From assembly GCF_036402745.1 (NCBI RefSeq), contig NZ_DASWSJ010000124.1, positions 1 through 64,000 of the forward strand: a stretch of DNA of 64,000 bases. Reading direction: 5' to 3'. Below, one piece after another: positions 52,192-60,943 of this stretch. The notes under the pieces are model-generated. The model ran no database searches. It had not been told where the DNA came from and saw nothing but the letters and a program-made list of their open reading frames with translations. A program made the translations under genes and the position numbers. Numbering within the stretch: the first letter of the stretch is position 1; each line of letters starts with the position of its first letter. Source of the DNA: Actinophytocola sp036402745 (GTDB lineage: Bacteria; Actinomycetota; Actinomycetes; Mycobacteriales; Pseudonocardiaceae).

Positions 52192-52989
52192 GTGAGTGAG
52201 AACTACGAGGCCCTGGCCGCCGACGCGGCGACCGCGCTGGCCGAGCGCACCGGGGTGGACAAGCACGACGTGGCCGTGGTGCTCGGCTCCGGCTGGCGCC
52301 CGGCGGCCGACGAGCTGGGGACCGCCGCGGCCGAGGTGCCGATGGCCGAGCTGCCCGGGTTCGCCGCGCCGACCGTCGCCGGGCACGGCGGCACGATCCG
52401 GTCGCTGCGGGTCGGCGACCGGCAGGTGCTGATCCTGCTCGGCCGCACGCACCACTACGAGGGCCGCGGGGTGGCCTCGGTCGTCCACGGCGTGCGCACG
52501 GTCGCCGCCGCGGGCTGCCGCACGGTCGTGCTCACCAACGCGGCAGGCTGCCTGCGCGACGGCATCCCGGTGGGCTCGCCGGTGCTGATCAGCGACCACC
52601 TGAACCTCACCGCCACCTCGCCGCTGGTCGGCGCCCAGTTCGTCGACCTCACCGACCTGTACTCGCCGCGCCTGCGCGACCTGGCCCGCGAGATCGACCC
52701 GTCGCTCGTCGAGGGCGTGTACGCGGGCCTGCCCGGCCCGCACTTCGAGACGCCGGCGGAGATCCGCATGCTCCGCACGATGGGCGCGGACCTCGTCGGC
52801 ATGTCGACGGTCCTCGAGGCCATCGCCGCGCGGGCGGCCGGGGTCGAGGTGTTCGGCCTGTCGCTGGTGACGAACCTCGCGGCCGGGGTCACCGGCGAGC
52901 CACTCAACCACGAGGAGGTCCTCGAGGCCGGCCGCGCCGCCGCCGGCCGGATGGGCGTCCTGCTGCGCGAGCTGGTCAGCCGATCCTGA
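52192..52989 (+). CDS. purine nucleoside phosphorylase
   Basis: 265 residues, GTG start with TAGGCT ending 6 nt before it (leaderless-type). Trimeric PNP that splits (deoxy)guanosine/inosine to base and ribose-1-phosphate. Seen: VVLGSGW, GHGGTIRSL, GRTHHYEG, LTNAAGCL, GLPGPHFETPAEIRM, MSTVLEAIAA and VTNLAAG. Ribose-1-phosphate could be handled by the phospho-sugar mutase downstream, an actinobacterial pairing. Separated from it by a tandem repeat. Confidence 0.94.
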   Translation: MSENYEALAADAATALAERTGVDKHDVAVVLGSGWRPAADELGTAAAEVPMAELPGFAAPTVAGHGGTIRSLRVGDRQVLILLGRTHHYEGRGVASVVHGVRTVAAAGCRTVVLTNAAGCLRDGIPVGSPVLISDHLNLTATSPLVGAQFVDLTDLYSPRLRDLAREIDPSLVEGVYAGLPGPHFETPAEIRMLRTMGADLVGMSTVLEAIAARAAGVEVFGLSLVTNLAAGVTGEPLNHEEVLEAGRAAAGRMGVLLRELVSRS

Positions 52990-52996
52990 GCGGACC

Positions 52997-53318
52997 GTGA
53001 GCGAGAGCGACGGAGCGTTCGCCGTCTGGACGTAGGAGAAGCGCAGGCGCGCCAGCGCCGAGCATCGCACGGAGGAAGACGGCGAGTAGCGGAGAAGCGA
53101 AGCGAACCATTGAACACAGTGAGCGGGAGCGCCGGAGCGTTCGCCGTCTGGACTGACGAGCGCGCGCAGGCGCGCCAGCGCCGAGCACGGGAGGAGGGAA
53201 GACGGCGAGTAGCGGAGGAGCGAAGCGAACAATCCAGCACAGTGAGCGGGAGCGACCGAGCGTTCGCCGTCTGGACCCGCGAGCGGAGCGAACCATCCAA
53301 CACAGGGAGCGACCAACC
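52997..53318. repeat. tandem ~122-bp intergenic repeat (two full copies and partial copies)
   Basis: Units begin with GTGAGCG at 52997, 53119 and 53242 (122 bp, 123 bp, then an internally deleted copy of about 70 bp); a further fragment, GGGAGCGACC, ends at the next gene's start and supplies its ribosome site. Each full unit contains TCGCCGTCT and its complement AGACGGCGA around an inner GGCGCGCC palindrome, so each can fold as a long hairpin. No convincing gene lies here; the open frames on both strands are by-products of the repeat. Confidence 0.85.
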
Positions 53319-54956
53319 ATGAGCCTGCCGTCGGAGCTGCGGGACCGGGCGTTCCGGTGGATGGCCGACGATCCCGACCCGGAGACCAAGCTCGAGCTGC
53401 AGCGGGTGGTCGCCGCCGCGATGGGTGGCGCGCCGGGCGCGGTCGACGAGCTGGCCGACCGGATGAACGGCACGCTCTCCTTCGGCACGGCGGGACTGCG
53501 TGGCCCGGTCCGCGCCGGCTCGAACGGCATGAACCGCGCGGTCGTCGTCCGGGCCACCGCCGGCGTCGCGTCGTGGTTGCGGCACAAGGGACACGCGGGC
53601 GGCACGGTCGTGGTCGGCCGGGACGCCCGGCACGGTTCCGCGGAGTTCGCGACGGCGGCGGCCGAGGTGCTCGCAGCCGCGGGCCTCACCGTGCGCACCC
53701 TGGGCCCGCTGCCGACCCCGGTGACGGCGTTCCTGGTCCGCTCGCTCGGCGCGGTGGCGGGGATCCAGATCACCGCGTCGCACAACCCCCCGGCGGACAA
53801 CGGCTACAAGGTCTACACCGACGACGGCTCGCAGATCGTCCCGCCCGACGACCGGCTGATCGAGGCGGCCATCGGCGCCAGCCCGGCCGCGCGGTCGGTA
53901 CCCCTGTCACACGGCGCGCTGCCGGTGAGCGACGCGCAGGTCGACACCTACCTCGCCCGGGCCGCGTCGCTGCCCCGCGGGACGGCGCGCGCGCTGCGCG
54001 TGGTGCTCACCCCGATGCACGGCGTCGGCGGCGCGACGGCCCTGGAAGCCTTGCGCCGCGCGGGTTTCCCCGACGTGACGCTGGTGCCCGAGCAGGCGTC
54101 GCCGGACCCGGACTTCCCGACGGTGGACTTCCCGAACCCGGAGGAGCCGGGTGCCGCCGACCTCCTGCTCCAGCACGCCGCCACGCTCGACGCCGACCTC
54201 GCCGTCGCGCTGGACCCGGACGCCGACCGCTGCGCCCTGGGCGTCCGCTTCCCCGACGGCTGGCGCATGCTCCGCGGCGACGAGACCGGTGCCCTGCTGG
54301 GCGCGCACGTGTTGTCCACTCTGGACAGAGTGGCGCACCCGGACCCGTTGGTGGCCACCACGATCGTCTCGTCGTCGTTGCTGTCCCTGATCGCCGCGGC
54401 GCACGGTGTCCGCCACGCGGAGACGCTGACGGGCTTCAAGTGGCTGGTCCGCGCGGGCGAGGGCCTGGTCTTCGCCTACGAGGAGGCGCTCGGCCTGTGC
54501 GTCGACCCGGAGGCGGTGCGCGACAAGGACGGCATCTCCGCGGCGATCCTGGCCTGCGACCTGGCCGCGACGCGCACGGCGTCGGGCCGGACCCTGCCGG
54601 ACGCCCTCGACGAGCTCGCGGTGGCGCACGGCGTGCACCTGACCGAGCAGATCTCCTTGCGCTTCACCGACATCGCGGGGATCCCCCCGCTGCTGGCGGC
54701 GCTTCGCGCGCACCCGCCGACGACCCTCGGCGGCGCGGCGGTCACCCAGGACAACCCGGCGCCGGACATCGTCCGCCTCCGCGCGGACGGCCTCCGCGTG
54801 GTGATCCGCCCGTCCGGCACCGAGCCGAAGGTCAAGGCGTACCTGGAGATCGTCGAGCCGGTCCCGGCCGCGGCGTCGCTATCGCAGGCCCGCGCGACGG
54901 CCACCCGCCGCATGACCGCCCTGCGCGACGAGGTCGCCGCGCTCCTCAAGGCATGA
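53319..54956 (+). CDS. pmmB: phospho-sugar mutase (phosphomannomutase/phosphoglucomutase family)
   Basis: 545 residues, ATG start; its AGGGAG ribosome site is part of the upstream repeat. Alpha-D-phosphohexomutase: LSFGTAGLRGPV, active-site serine in QITASHNPPADNGYKVY, metal loop LDPDADRCALGV, GDETGALLG, sugar-specificity loop AYEEALGLCV, and phosphate-binding RPSGTEPKVKAYLE. It may act on glucose-, mannose- or pentose-phosphates; with the PNP upstream, ribose-1-phosphate conversion is plausible. Carries a GTCCA-N3-TGGAC palindrome at 54314. Confidence 0.93.
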   Translation: MSLPSELRDRAFRWMADDPDPETKLELQRVVAAAMGGAPGAVDELADRMNGTLSFGTAGLRGPVRAGSNGMNRAVVVRATAGVASWLRHKGHAGGTVVVGRDARHGSAEFATAAAEVLAAAGLTVRTLGPLPTPVTAFLVRSLGAVAGIQITASHNPPADNGYKVYTDDGSQIVPPDDRLIEAAIGASPAARSVPLSHGALPVSDAQVDTYLARAASLPRGTARALRVVLTPMHGVGGATALEALRRAGFPDVTLVPEQASPDPDFPTVDFPNPEEPGAADLLLQHAATLDADLAVALDPDADRCALGVRFPDGWRMLRGDETGALLGAHVLSTLDRVAHPDPLVATTIVSSSLLSLIAAAHGVRHAETLTGFKWLVRAGEGLVFAYEEALGLCVDPEAVRDKDGISAAILACDLAATRTASGRTLPDALDELAVAHGVHLTEQISLRFTDIAGIPPLLAALRAHPPTTLGGAAVTQDNPAPDIVRLRADGLRVVIRPSGTEPKVKAYLEIVEPVPAAASLSQARATATRRMTALRDEVAALLKA

Positions 54957-54957
54957 C

Positions 54958-55410
54958 ATGGCCACGCTGCTGATCGTCCACCACACACCCTCGCCCAACG
55001 TGCAGGCGATGTTCGAGGCCGTCGTGGCGGGCGCGACCACCGACGAGATCGAGGGCGTCGACGTCGTGCGCAGGCCGGCGCTCGCGGCCACCCCGTCGGA
55101 CGCGCTCGAGGCGGACGGCTACATCCTCGGCACGCCGGCGAACCTCGGGATGATGTCCGGCGCGCTCAAGGTCTTCTTCGACCTCGCCTACTACCCCTGC
55201 CTCGACGCGACCCGCGGCCGCCCCTTCGGCCTCTACGTCCACGGCAACAACGACACCACCGGCGCGATCCGCGGCATCGAGTCGATCGTCACGGGGCTCG
55301 CCTGGGAGCGGGTGACGCCGAACGTCACCGTCACCGGCGAGCCCACCAAGGACGACCTGCGCCGGTGCTGGGAACTCGGCGCCACCGTGGCGGCCACCCT
55401 CAGTACGTAG
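54958..55410 (+). CDS. flavodoxin-like / NAD(P)H-dependent FMN reductase family protein
   Basis: 150 residues; ATG one base after the pmmB stop, so cotranscribed. Flavodoxin fold with FMN phosphate loop HHTPSPNVQAM, and the second loop GTPANLGMMSGALKVFFDLAYY, then LYVHGNNDTTGA. It probably binds FMN and transfers electrons. Partner unknown. Confidence 0.88.
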   Translation: MATLLIVHHTPSPNVQAMFEAVVAGATTDEIEGVDVVRRPALAATPSDALEADGYILGTPANLGMMSGALKVFFDLAYYPCLDATRGRPFGLYVHGNNDTTGAIRGIESIVTGLAWERVTPNVTVTGEPTKDDLRRCWELGATVAATLST

Positions 55411-55470
55411 CGACGGGGGCCGACGCGCCCTCGCCGGTCTCGCACCCCGCGCGCCCGCGTACGGGCAAGC

Positions 55471-55872
55471 TCACGCGGTCGCCTCGTGCATGACGGGGGA
55501 CTTCTCGTCGAGGTCCCGCTCGCACTGCTCGTAGTTGGCGATCTTGTAGTTCAGGACGTTCAGGCAGGTGTTGAGCTCGGCGATGCGGTCCAGCACCTCG
55601 GCCCGCTGCTCGACCAGGATCTGCTTGCGCCGCCCGGTGCTCGCGACACCCTGGTGGCGCAGCTTGGCGTACTCGCGCATCATCCGGATCGGCATACCGG
55701 TGGTGCGGAGGCGGGTGAGGAACTCCAGCCAGCCCAGGTCCTCGTCGGTGTAGACCCGCCGGCCGCCCGAGTCCCGGGCGGGCGGGTCGATCAGTTGGAT
55801 GCGTTCGTAGTAACGGAGTGTGTCGATCGACAACCCACTGCGGTGGGCTGCCTCGGCGATCGCATAAGTCAC
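55471..55872 (-). CDS. MerR-family transcriptional regulator
   Basis: 133 residues, GTG start. Winged HTH with AEAAHRSGLSIDTLRYYERIQLI, wing GGRRVYTDEDL, then a long dimerisation helix (RKQILVEQRAEVLDRIAEL) and a short C-terminal effector end (NVLNYKIANYEQCERDL) with one cysteine. The NmlR/AdhR-type organisation suggests response to aldehydes, electrophiles or redox stress. It is likely autoregulated from the dyad at 55880-55910. Confidence 0.92.
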   Translation of the reverse strand: MTYAIAEAAHRSGLSIDTLRYYERIQLIDPPARDSGGRRVYTDEDLGWLEFLTRLRTTGMPIRMMREYAKLRHQGVASTGRRKQILVEQRAEVLDRIAELNTCLNVLNYKIANYEQCERDLDEKSPVMHEATA

Positions 55873-55879
55873 GTCTTCG

Positions 55880-55910
55880 ACGGTAGAAGCTGGAGCGCAC
55901 TCCAGGTCAA
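55880..55910 (-). promoter_or_regulatory. MerR-type promoter/operator of the merR gene
   Basis: Minus strand: TTGACC (55910-55905), a 19-nt spacer carrying the palindrome TGGAGTGCGCTCCA (55891-55904), then TACCGT (55885-55880). The over-long 19-nt spacer and central dyad are diagnostic of MerR-regulated promoters, which need DNA twisting for activation. Start site falls at the GTG of merR, so the mRNA is nearly leaderless. Confidence 0.85.
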
Positions 55911-55911
55911 G

Positions 55912-56301
55912 CTAAGCGCCGTTCTCTTTCGGGTTCGCCCACGCCTCGAGCCGCGCGGCCATCTCCGGCACGCCGACGTTTCCCCGGCCGACCTCGCGGA
56001 CCAGCTCGAGGGCCTCCTCCTCGTCGGCGTCGATCCACCAGCCGTTCATGTCGCAGATGGTGACGGCGGCCACCCAGCCGAGTCGCCAGTTGCCCTCGAT
56101 GAGTGGCCGGGTGATGACGACGGAGTCGAGCAGGGCGGCGGCCTTGAGCCACAGCGTGTCGTAGGCCTGCACGCCGAGCACGGTGGCCCGCGGCCGGTGC
56201 GCGGCGGCGTCGAGCAACCCGAGATCGCGCACCACGAGGTCGCCGCCGGTGACGGCAGCGGCCAGCACGAGCAGGTCGCTGGCGTCCAGGTACATGATCA
56301 C
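55912..56301 (-). CDS. Doc/Fic-like toxin with altered active site
   Basis: 129 residues (GTG at 56301; ATG at 56295 possible). The sequence follows death-on-curing toxins: LDASDLLVLAAAV, VRDLGLLDAAAHRPRATV, AYDTLWLKAAALLDS, then the Fic-type loop reads ITRPLIEGNWRLGW. Doc proteins have H-P-F/L-x-D/E-x-N-K-R here; this protein lacks the catalytic His (Arg) and the Lys (Trp) but keeps E-x-N and the last Arg. It is probably inactive as a phosphotransferase or has changed chemistry. The antitoxin gene is 31 bp upstream. Confidence 0.82.
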   Translation of the reverse strand: MIMYLDASDLLVLAAAVTGGDLVVRDLGLLDAAAHRPRATVLGVQAYDTLWLKAAALLDSVVITRPLIEGNWRLGWVAAVTICDMNGWWIDADEEEALELVREVGRGNVGVPEMAARLEAWANPKENGA

Positions 56302-56332
56302 CGCGCGATCATGCCACTAGCCACCGACAGTT

Positions 56333-56539
56333 TCAGGCGGTTCCGATCCGATCGAGCAAACCTTGGTACCGCGGTAAAACGCGACTCAGCACCTCGGTCA
56401 GCTGCTGCTCCTTCTGGAGCCGGGACCAGCGGTCGGCCAGGGCCAGCCGCATGATCTCCTGTTTCGATCGGCCTTCCATCGCGGCAAGCTCGGCGAGGTG
56501 ATGGTTCTCCTCGTCGGACAGCCTCAGAGTCATCGCCAT
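56333..56539 (-). CDS. ribbon-helix-helix antitoxin of the Doc-like pair
   Basis: 68 residues, ATG at 56539 about 7 nt after a TACCGT box (possibly leaderless). N-terminal RHH DNA-binding fold (MTLRLSDEENHHLAELAAMEG, SKQEIMRLAL) and a C-terminal helix (LQKEQQLTEVLSRVLPRY) to bind the toxin. A perfect operator-like palindrome lies just upstream, in keeping with autorepression. Antitoxin-first order matches phd/doc-type modules, though this DNA-binding fold is CopG-like. Confidence 0.85.
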   Translation of the reverse strand: MAMTLRLSDEENHHLAELAAMEGRSKQEIMRLALADRWSRLQKEQQLTEVLSRVLPRYQGLLDRIGTA

Positions 56540-56545
56540 GCACCC

Positions 56546-56560
56546 CACGGTACCACCGTG
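56546..56560. promoter_or_regulatory. palindromic operator of the toxin-antitoxin pair
   Basis: CACGGTACCACCGTG has perfect 6-bp arms around ACC, ends 7 nt before the antitoxin ATG and overlaps its TACCGT -10-like box. Likely binding site for the RHH antitoxin. Confidence 0.6.
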
Positions 56561-56579
56561 ATACCACCCGGAACGAGGG

Positions 56580-57203
56580 TCAGACTGCCCCGTACTGACG
56601 GTCACCGGCGTCCCCCAGACCGGGGACGATGTACCCGGAGTCGTTGAGCCGCTCGTCCACACTGGCCGTGACCAGCCGCACCGGCAGCCCGGACTCCGCC
56701 AGGTGCCGGATGCCCTCCGGCGCGGCCAGCGCACACACGGCGGTCACGTCGGTGGCGCCCCTGTCGGTGAGCAGCCGGATCGTGTACTCCATCGAGCCGC
56801 CGGTGGCGAGCATCGGGTCGAGCACGAACACCGGCCGCCCGGCGAGCGAGGCCGGCAGCGACTCCATGTACGGCGTCGGCTCGAGCGTCTCCTCGTTGCG
56901 GGCGAGGCCGACGAACCCCATCTGCGCGTCCGGGATCAGCCGGTGCGCCTGGTCGGCCATGCCGAGGCCGGCCCGCAGCACGGGCACGAGCAGCGGCGGG
57001 TTGGCGAGCCAGTAGCCGTCGGTGCGCGCGACCGGCGTGTGGATGCGCTCGGTGCGCACCGGGGCGTCGCGCGTGGCCTCGTAGATGAGCATCACGGTCA
57101 GCTCGTGCAGGGCGGCCCGGAACACGGCGTTGTCCGTGCGGGCGTCCCGCATGACGGTCAGCCGCGCCTTGGCCAGCGGGTGATCGACGGTGCGCACATC
57201 CAT
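56580..57203 (-). CDS. upp: uracil phosphoribosyltransferase
   Basis: 207 residues from the ATG at 57203. Makes UMP from uracil and PRPP in pyrimidine salvage. Seen: DHPLAKARLTVMRD, PVLRAGLGMADQA, GLARNEETLEP, PRPP loop LDPMLATGGSMEYTI, and C-terminal uracil site YIVPGLGDAGDRQYGA. Full length. Shares a 47-bp gap with the divergent padR gene. Confidence 0.96.
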   Translation of the reverse strand: MDVRTVDHPLAKARLTVMRDARTDNAVFRAALHELTVMLIYEATRDAPVRTERIHTPVARTDGYWLANPPLLVPVLRAGLGMADQAHRLIPDAQMGFVGLARNEETLEPTPYMESLPASLAGRPVFVLDPMLATGGSMEYTIRLLTDRGATDVTAVCALAAPEGIRHLAESGLPVRLVTASVDERLNDSGYIVPGLGDAGDRQYGAV

Positions 57204-57250
57204 GGGCGGACACGGTAGCCGGGCGCCCGGACCTGCCACAATGGAACGTC

Positions 57251-57772
57251 ATGCGCACCCTGAACGCCACCGCCGCGTCGCTCCTCGGCCTGCTCCACGA
57301 CGGCCCGCTGACGGGCTGGGACCTGGTGGCGAGCGCGCAGGACCGGATCGGCAACTTCTGGACCCTGACGCAGAGCCAGGTGTACCGCGAGCTGGCGCGG
57401 ATGACCGAGGACGGCCTGGTCACCGTGGGCGACCCGGGCCCGCGCGACCGCAAGCCGTACACGATCACCGACGCCGGCGCCGCGGCGTTCGCCGAGTGGA
57501 TCGACGCCGACCCGGCGCACGACCAGGTCCGGGTGCCGCTGCTGGTCACCATCCTGTTCTCCGCGCACCTGCGCGCCGGCCGGCTGGCGGAGATCATCGC
57601 GGCCGCCCGCGCGGCGCACGCCGCGCGCCTGGCGGCCTACCGGACGCACGAGCAGGACCTGGCGTCGGCCGGGGACCGGGTGCGGCTCGCGACGCTGCGG
57701 TTCGGCATCCGGCACGAGCAGGCGGCGCTGGACTGGTTCGATGAGCTGCCCGCGTTGCTCGGCGGCAGCTGA
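57251..57772 (+). CDS. PadR-family transcriptional regulator
   Basis: 173 residues, ATG start; CACAAT ends 8 nt upstream (leaderless-type). Winged helix at about 8-85 (SLLGLLHDGPLTGWDLVA, LTQSQVYRELARMTEDGLV, RKPYTITDAGAAAFAEW), then a Vir-type helical dimerisation tail. A perfect CCGGGCGCCCGG palindrome (57219-57230) in the upp-padR gap is a candidate operator. Target unknown; upp or itself are closest. Confidence 0.9.
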   Translation: MRTLNATAASLLGLLHDGPLTGWDLVASAQDRIGNFWTLTQSQVYRELARMTEDGLVTVGDPGPRDRKPYTITDAGAAAFAEWIDADPAHDQVRVPLLVTILFSAHLRAGRLAEIIAAARAAHAARLAAYRTHEQDLASAGDRVRLATLRFGIRHEQAALDWFDELPALLGGS

Positions 57773-57838
57773 CCGGAACGCGGCACGCCCGGGGTGCGTC
57801 CACCCGGGCACAGCTCGACCACTGGGGGGAACCACGCC

Positions 57839-60800
57839 ATGCCGTCAACTCGGGTGCTCGCCACCGCCGGGGTCGTCGCCGCGCTCGCGGTGGCCGCCGC
57901 CGCGCCGGCGCACGCCGACCCGGCTCGCCGGCCGGGCCAGGTCGTCCTGGTCGCGGGCATCGGCGAGAAGGGCTACTCCGGCGACGGCTGGGCCGCCCGC
58001 GACGCCCGGCTGAGCAGCTGGCTCACCCTCGACGTCGCGGCGGACGGCACCGTCTACATCGCGGACACGATCAACGGGCGGCTGCGCAGGGTGGACGCCG
58101 ACGGGGTGATCGACACCGTGCCCGGCGGCCGGGGGGTGCGCTCGCGGACGACCGACGGGCCGGCGGTCGACGGCTGGACCTACAGCCCGAGCAACCGGCC
58201 GAGGGCGTCCGTCGCCGCCGCGGACGGCACGGTCTACCTGGCCGGCTCCGAGAACATCCGGCGGATCGACCGCACCGGCAAGGCCACCGTGCTCGCCGGC
58301 GAGGGCGACCTCGCCTTCGCCGAGGGCGGCGACGGCGGCGACGGCGGCCCGGCGACGCGGGCATGGCTGCACGATCCGGGCGACATCACCCGCGACGGCG
58401 CCGGCAACCTCTACGTCGCCGACACGTACAACAGCCGCATCCGGCGGATCGACCCGCACGGCACGATCACCACGATCGCCGGCGGCGGCACGCTCGCGCC
58501 GAAGGCGGCGGTGGGCAGGCCCGCCACCACCGCCCGGGTCCCCCAGCCGGCCCGGGTGACCGTTGACGCGACGGGCACCGTGTACTTCGCCGAGGAGCGC
58601 GGCACCTCGGTGTTCAGCGTCGGCAAGGACGGCAGGCTCGGCCTCGCCGCCGACCTGCCGCCGGACGGTGTGGTCGGGGGCATCGCCGTCGGCGCCGACG
58701 GCGTCCTCTACGTCGCCGACCGCAACTTGGGCGAGGTGCGTCAGGCCGGCGAGAAGGGCGCGACCACGCTCGTCGGCCCCAGGCTGGCCGCCGGCATCAC
58801 GGACCTCGCGGTCGGGCCGGACGGCGACTTCTACGTCGCCGGCGACAGCCGGGTCCTGCGCGTGGTGCGTGGCGGCGCGGCGGCGGCGGGCACGTCCCCG
58901 AAGCCGGGCCGGTCGCCGTGGGCGGACGACGAGCCGGGGACGGTCCACACGATCGCCGGCACCGGCAGCAAGCCGGCCGGCGCGGCGCAGGTCCCGGTCA
59001 CGTCGCCGGGCGCCGCCGGGGTGGCGGTCGGCCCGGACGGCACCGTGTACGTCGCGGAGCCCGAGCGGCACCGGGTGCGGGCGATCGACCCCAAGGGCAC
59101 GGTCAAGGCGTTCGCCGGCACGGGTGAGCCGGGTTCGGACGGCGACGGCGGCCCGGCGGCGAAGGCCCAGCTGGACAGCCCGAACGCGGTCGCCGTCGAT
59201 TCGGAGGGCTTCGTCTACATCGCGGACACCGGCAACGACAAGGTCCGCCGCGTCGACCCGGACGGGGTCGTCGACACCCTGGCCGAGGTGCCGGACGTGC
59301 GGCGGCTGGCCGTCGACGCCGCCGGGACCGTCCACGTGACCTCCACCGGGCTGGTGGCGAGGATCGCCGAGAACGGCACGGTCACGCCGGTCGCCGGAGG
59401 CGGCACGCGGTGGGCCGACGAGGCGGACGACGCGCCGGCCCGTGAGGTGAGCTTGCTGGACGCCGGCGCGGTGGCGGTCGACAAGGGCACCGTGTACTTC
59501 GTCGAGGACGGCCGGCCGGCCGTCCGCGCGGTCCGCCCGGACGGGATCCTCGTGACCGTCGCGGGCAGCAGCTACCGCAAGGACACCGAGGGCGGCTTCG
59601 CCGGCGACGGCGGCCCGGCGGCGAACGCGGAGCTGAACGCGCCACGCGGGCTGGCGATCGGCGCGGACGGCTCGCGCTATGTCGCCGACACGTACAACAA
59701 CCGGATCCGCCGCATAGACCCGAAAGGCACCATCACGACGGTCGCCGGCACGGGCGAGCGGGCCGACCGCGGCGACGGCGGGCCCGCGACGAAGGCGGCG
59801 CTGACCGAGCCGAGCGGCATCGCCACGGACTCCTCGGGTGCGCTGTACGTGACCGGCACGAGCACCGGCCGGGTCCGCCGGATCGACCCGGACGGCACGA
59901 TCTCCACGCTCGCCGACCTGGCCCCGGCGCCCGCGGGGAGCAAGGCCACCGAGGCCACGCTGGGCTCGGTCCGCGCGCTGGCCGTCGGCGTGGACGGCAC
60001 GGTCTACCTCAGGAGCGTCGAGACCGGCCTGTACGCGGTGGACCAGCACGGCACGATCCGCCCGGTCGCGACCGAGGCCTACGGGCCCACCCCGACGACG
60101 TGGGGCGGGCTCGCCGCGGCTCCGGACGGCTCGCTGTACCTGTCCTCCGGCGAGGTGGTGCGGCGGTACCCGGACGGCGGCGAGGTCCGGGTGGCGGGCG
60201 GCGGGTCCACGAAGGGGCCGCCGAAGCCGGGCCAGCAGGCCACCAGCGGCCAGCTCCTCGCGAACGAGCTGGCGACCGGCCCGGACGGCGAGCTGTACCT
60301 CGCGACCACCGACGGGGTCTACCGGCTGACCGGGGACGGGACGCTCGAGGCGGTGCTCGGCCCCGCCGGCGAGCTCGGCGGGTTCACCGTCGGCCCGGAC
60401 GGCACCCCGTACGCGATCATCGACGACCGGGTCGTCGCCGTGCGGAACGGCAAGCCCGAGACCGTCGCCGGCACCGGCTCCGCGAACACGGCCGACGACG
60501 AGAAGGAGAACGGCGGCCCGGCCCTCGACGCGACGCTGAGCAACCCGTTCGACGTCGCGGTCACCGCCGACGGAACCCTGTTCATCGCCACGATGACCGG
60601 CATCAGCCGGGTGAACCACGACGGCGTCATCGAGACGGTCCTGCGCGGCGGCGACGACGCCTACGTCACCGAGCTGGCCGTCGGCCCCGGCGGCGACCTG
60701 TACTTCGAGCAGGGCGGCCGGGTCCGGGTGCTGGTCCGCCCGGCGGAGATCGACAACGCCTCGGGCTTCCCGTGGCTCGTGGTGTCGCTGGTCGCGGGCG

Positions 60801-60943
60801 CGCTGGTGCTCGGGGCGGCCACGGTGCTGGTCCTGCGCCGCCGCCGCGCCCGGCCCGCAGCCGCCGGGGCACCCGCCGAAGCGGCGGAGGAGACAACGGC
60901 CGAGCCGGCCAACGAGCCAGGTGACTCAGGGACGGTGGGCTAG
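57839..60943 (+). CDS. large exported NHL-repeat beta-propeller protein with C-terminal membrane anchor
   Basis: 1034 residues; ATG at 57839 with GGGGGGA 9 nt upstream. Signal peptide 1-32 (TAGVVAALAVAAAAPAHA). About fifteen repeats of the NHL type through residues 40-970 (YVADTYNNRIRRIDP, YIADTGNDKVRRVDP and weaker versions), enough for two or more propellers. Membrane helix at about 985-1008, then a basic and Ala/Glu tail inside. Such proteins may be cell-surface scaffolds or sugar/phosphodiester enzymes; no catalytic residues could be fixed. Its end overlaps the convergent methyltransferase by 18 nt. Confidence 0.88.
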   Translation: MPSTRVLATAGVVAALAVAAAAPAHADPARRPGQVVLVAGIGEKGYSGDGWAARDARLSSWLTLDVAADGTVYIADTINGRLRRVDADGVIDTVPGGRGVRSRTTDGPAVDGWTYSPSNRPRASVAAADGTVYLAGSENIRRIDRTGKATVLAGEGDLAFAEGGDGGDGGPATRAWLHDPGDITRDGAGNLYVADTYNSRIRRIDPHGTITTIAGGGTLAPKAAVGRPATTARVPQPARVTVDATGTVYFAEERGTSVFSVGKDGRLGLAADLPPDGVVGGIAVGADGVLYVADRNLGEVRQAGEKGATTLVGPRLAAGITDLAVGPDGDFYVAGDSRVLRVVRGGAAAAGTSPKPGRSPWADDEPGTVHTIAGTGSKPAGAAQVPVTSPGAAGVAVGPDGTVYVAEPERHRVRAIDPKGTVKAFAGTGEPGSDGDGGPAAKAQLDSPNAVAVDSEGFVYIADTGNDKVRRVDPDGVVDTLAEVPDVRRLAVDAAGTVHVTSTGLVARIAENGTVTPVAGGGTRWADEADDAPAREVSLLDAGAVAVDKGTVYFVEDGRPAVRAVRPDGILVTVAGSSYRKDTEGGFAGDGGPAANAELNAPRGLAIGADGSRYVADTYNNRIRRIDPKGTITTVAGTGERADRGDGGPATKAALTEPSGIATDSSGALYVTGTSTGRVRRIDPDGTISTLADLAPAPAGSKATEATLGSVRALAVGVDGTVYLRSVETGLYAVDQHGTIRPVATEAYGPTPTTWGGLAAAPDGSLYLSSGEVVRRYPDGGEVRVAGGGSTKGPPKPGQQATSGQLLANELATGPDGELYLATTDGVYRLTGDGTLEAVLGPAGELGGFTVGPDGTPYAIIDDRVVAVRNGKPETVAGTGSANTADDEKENGGPALDATLSNPFDVAVTADGTLFIATMTGISRVNHDGVIETVLRGGDDAYVTELAVGPGGDLYFEQGGRVRVLVRPAEIDNASGFPWLVVSLVAGALVLGAATVLVLRRRRARPAAAGAPAEAAEETTAEPANEPGDSGTVG

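Noticed and set aside
52159..53800. Minus-strand frames reading through the tandem repeat with LLRYSPSS-like repeated peptides
   Set aside because: They arise from the DNA repeat and overlap PNP and pmmB; no start or ribosome site and no homology I recognise.
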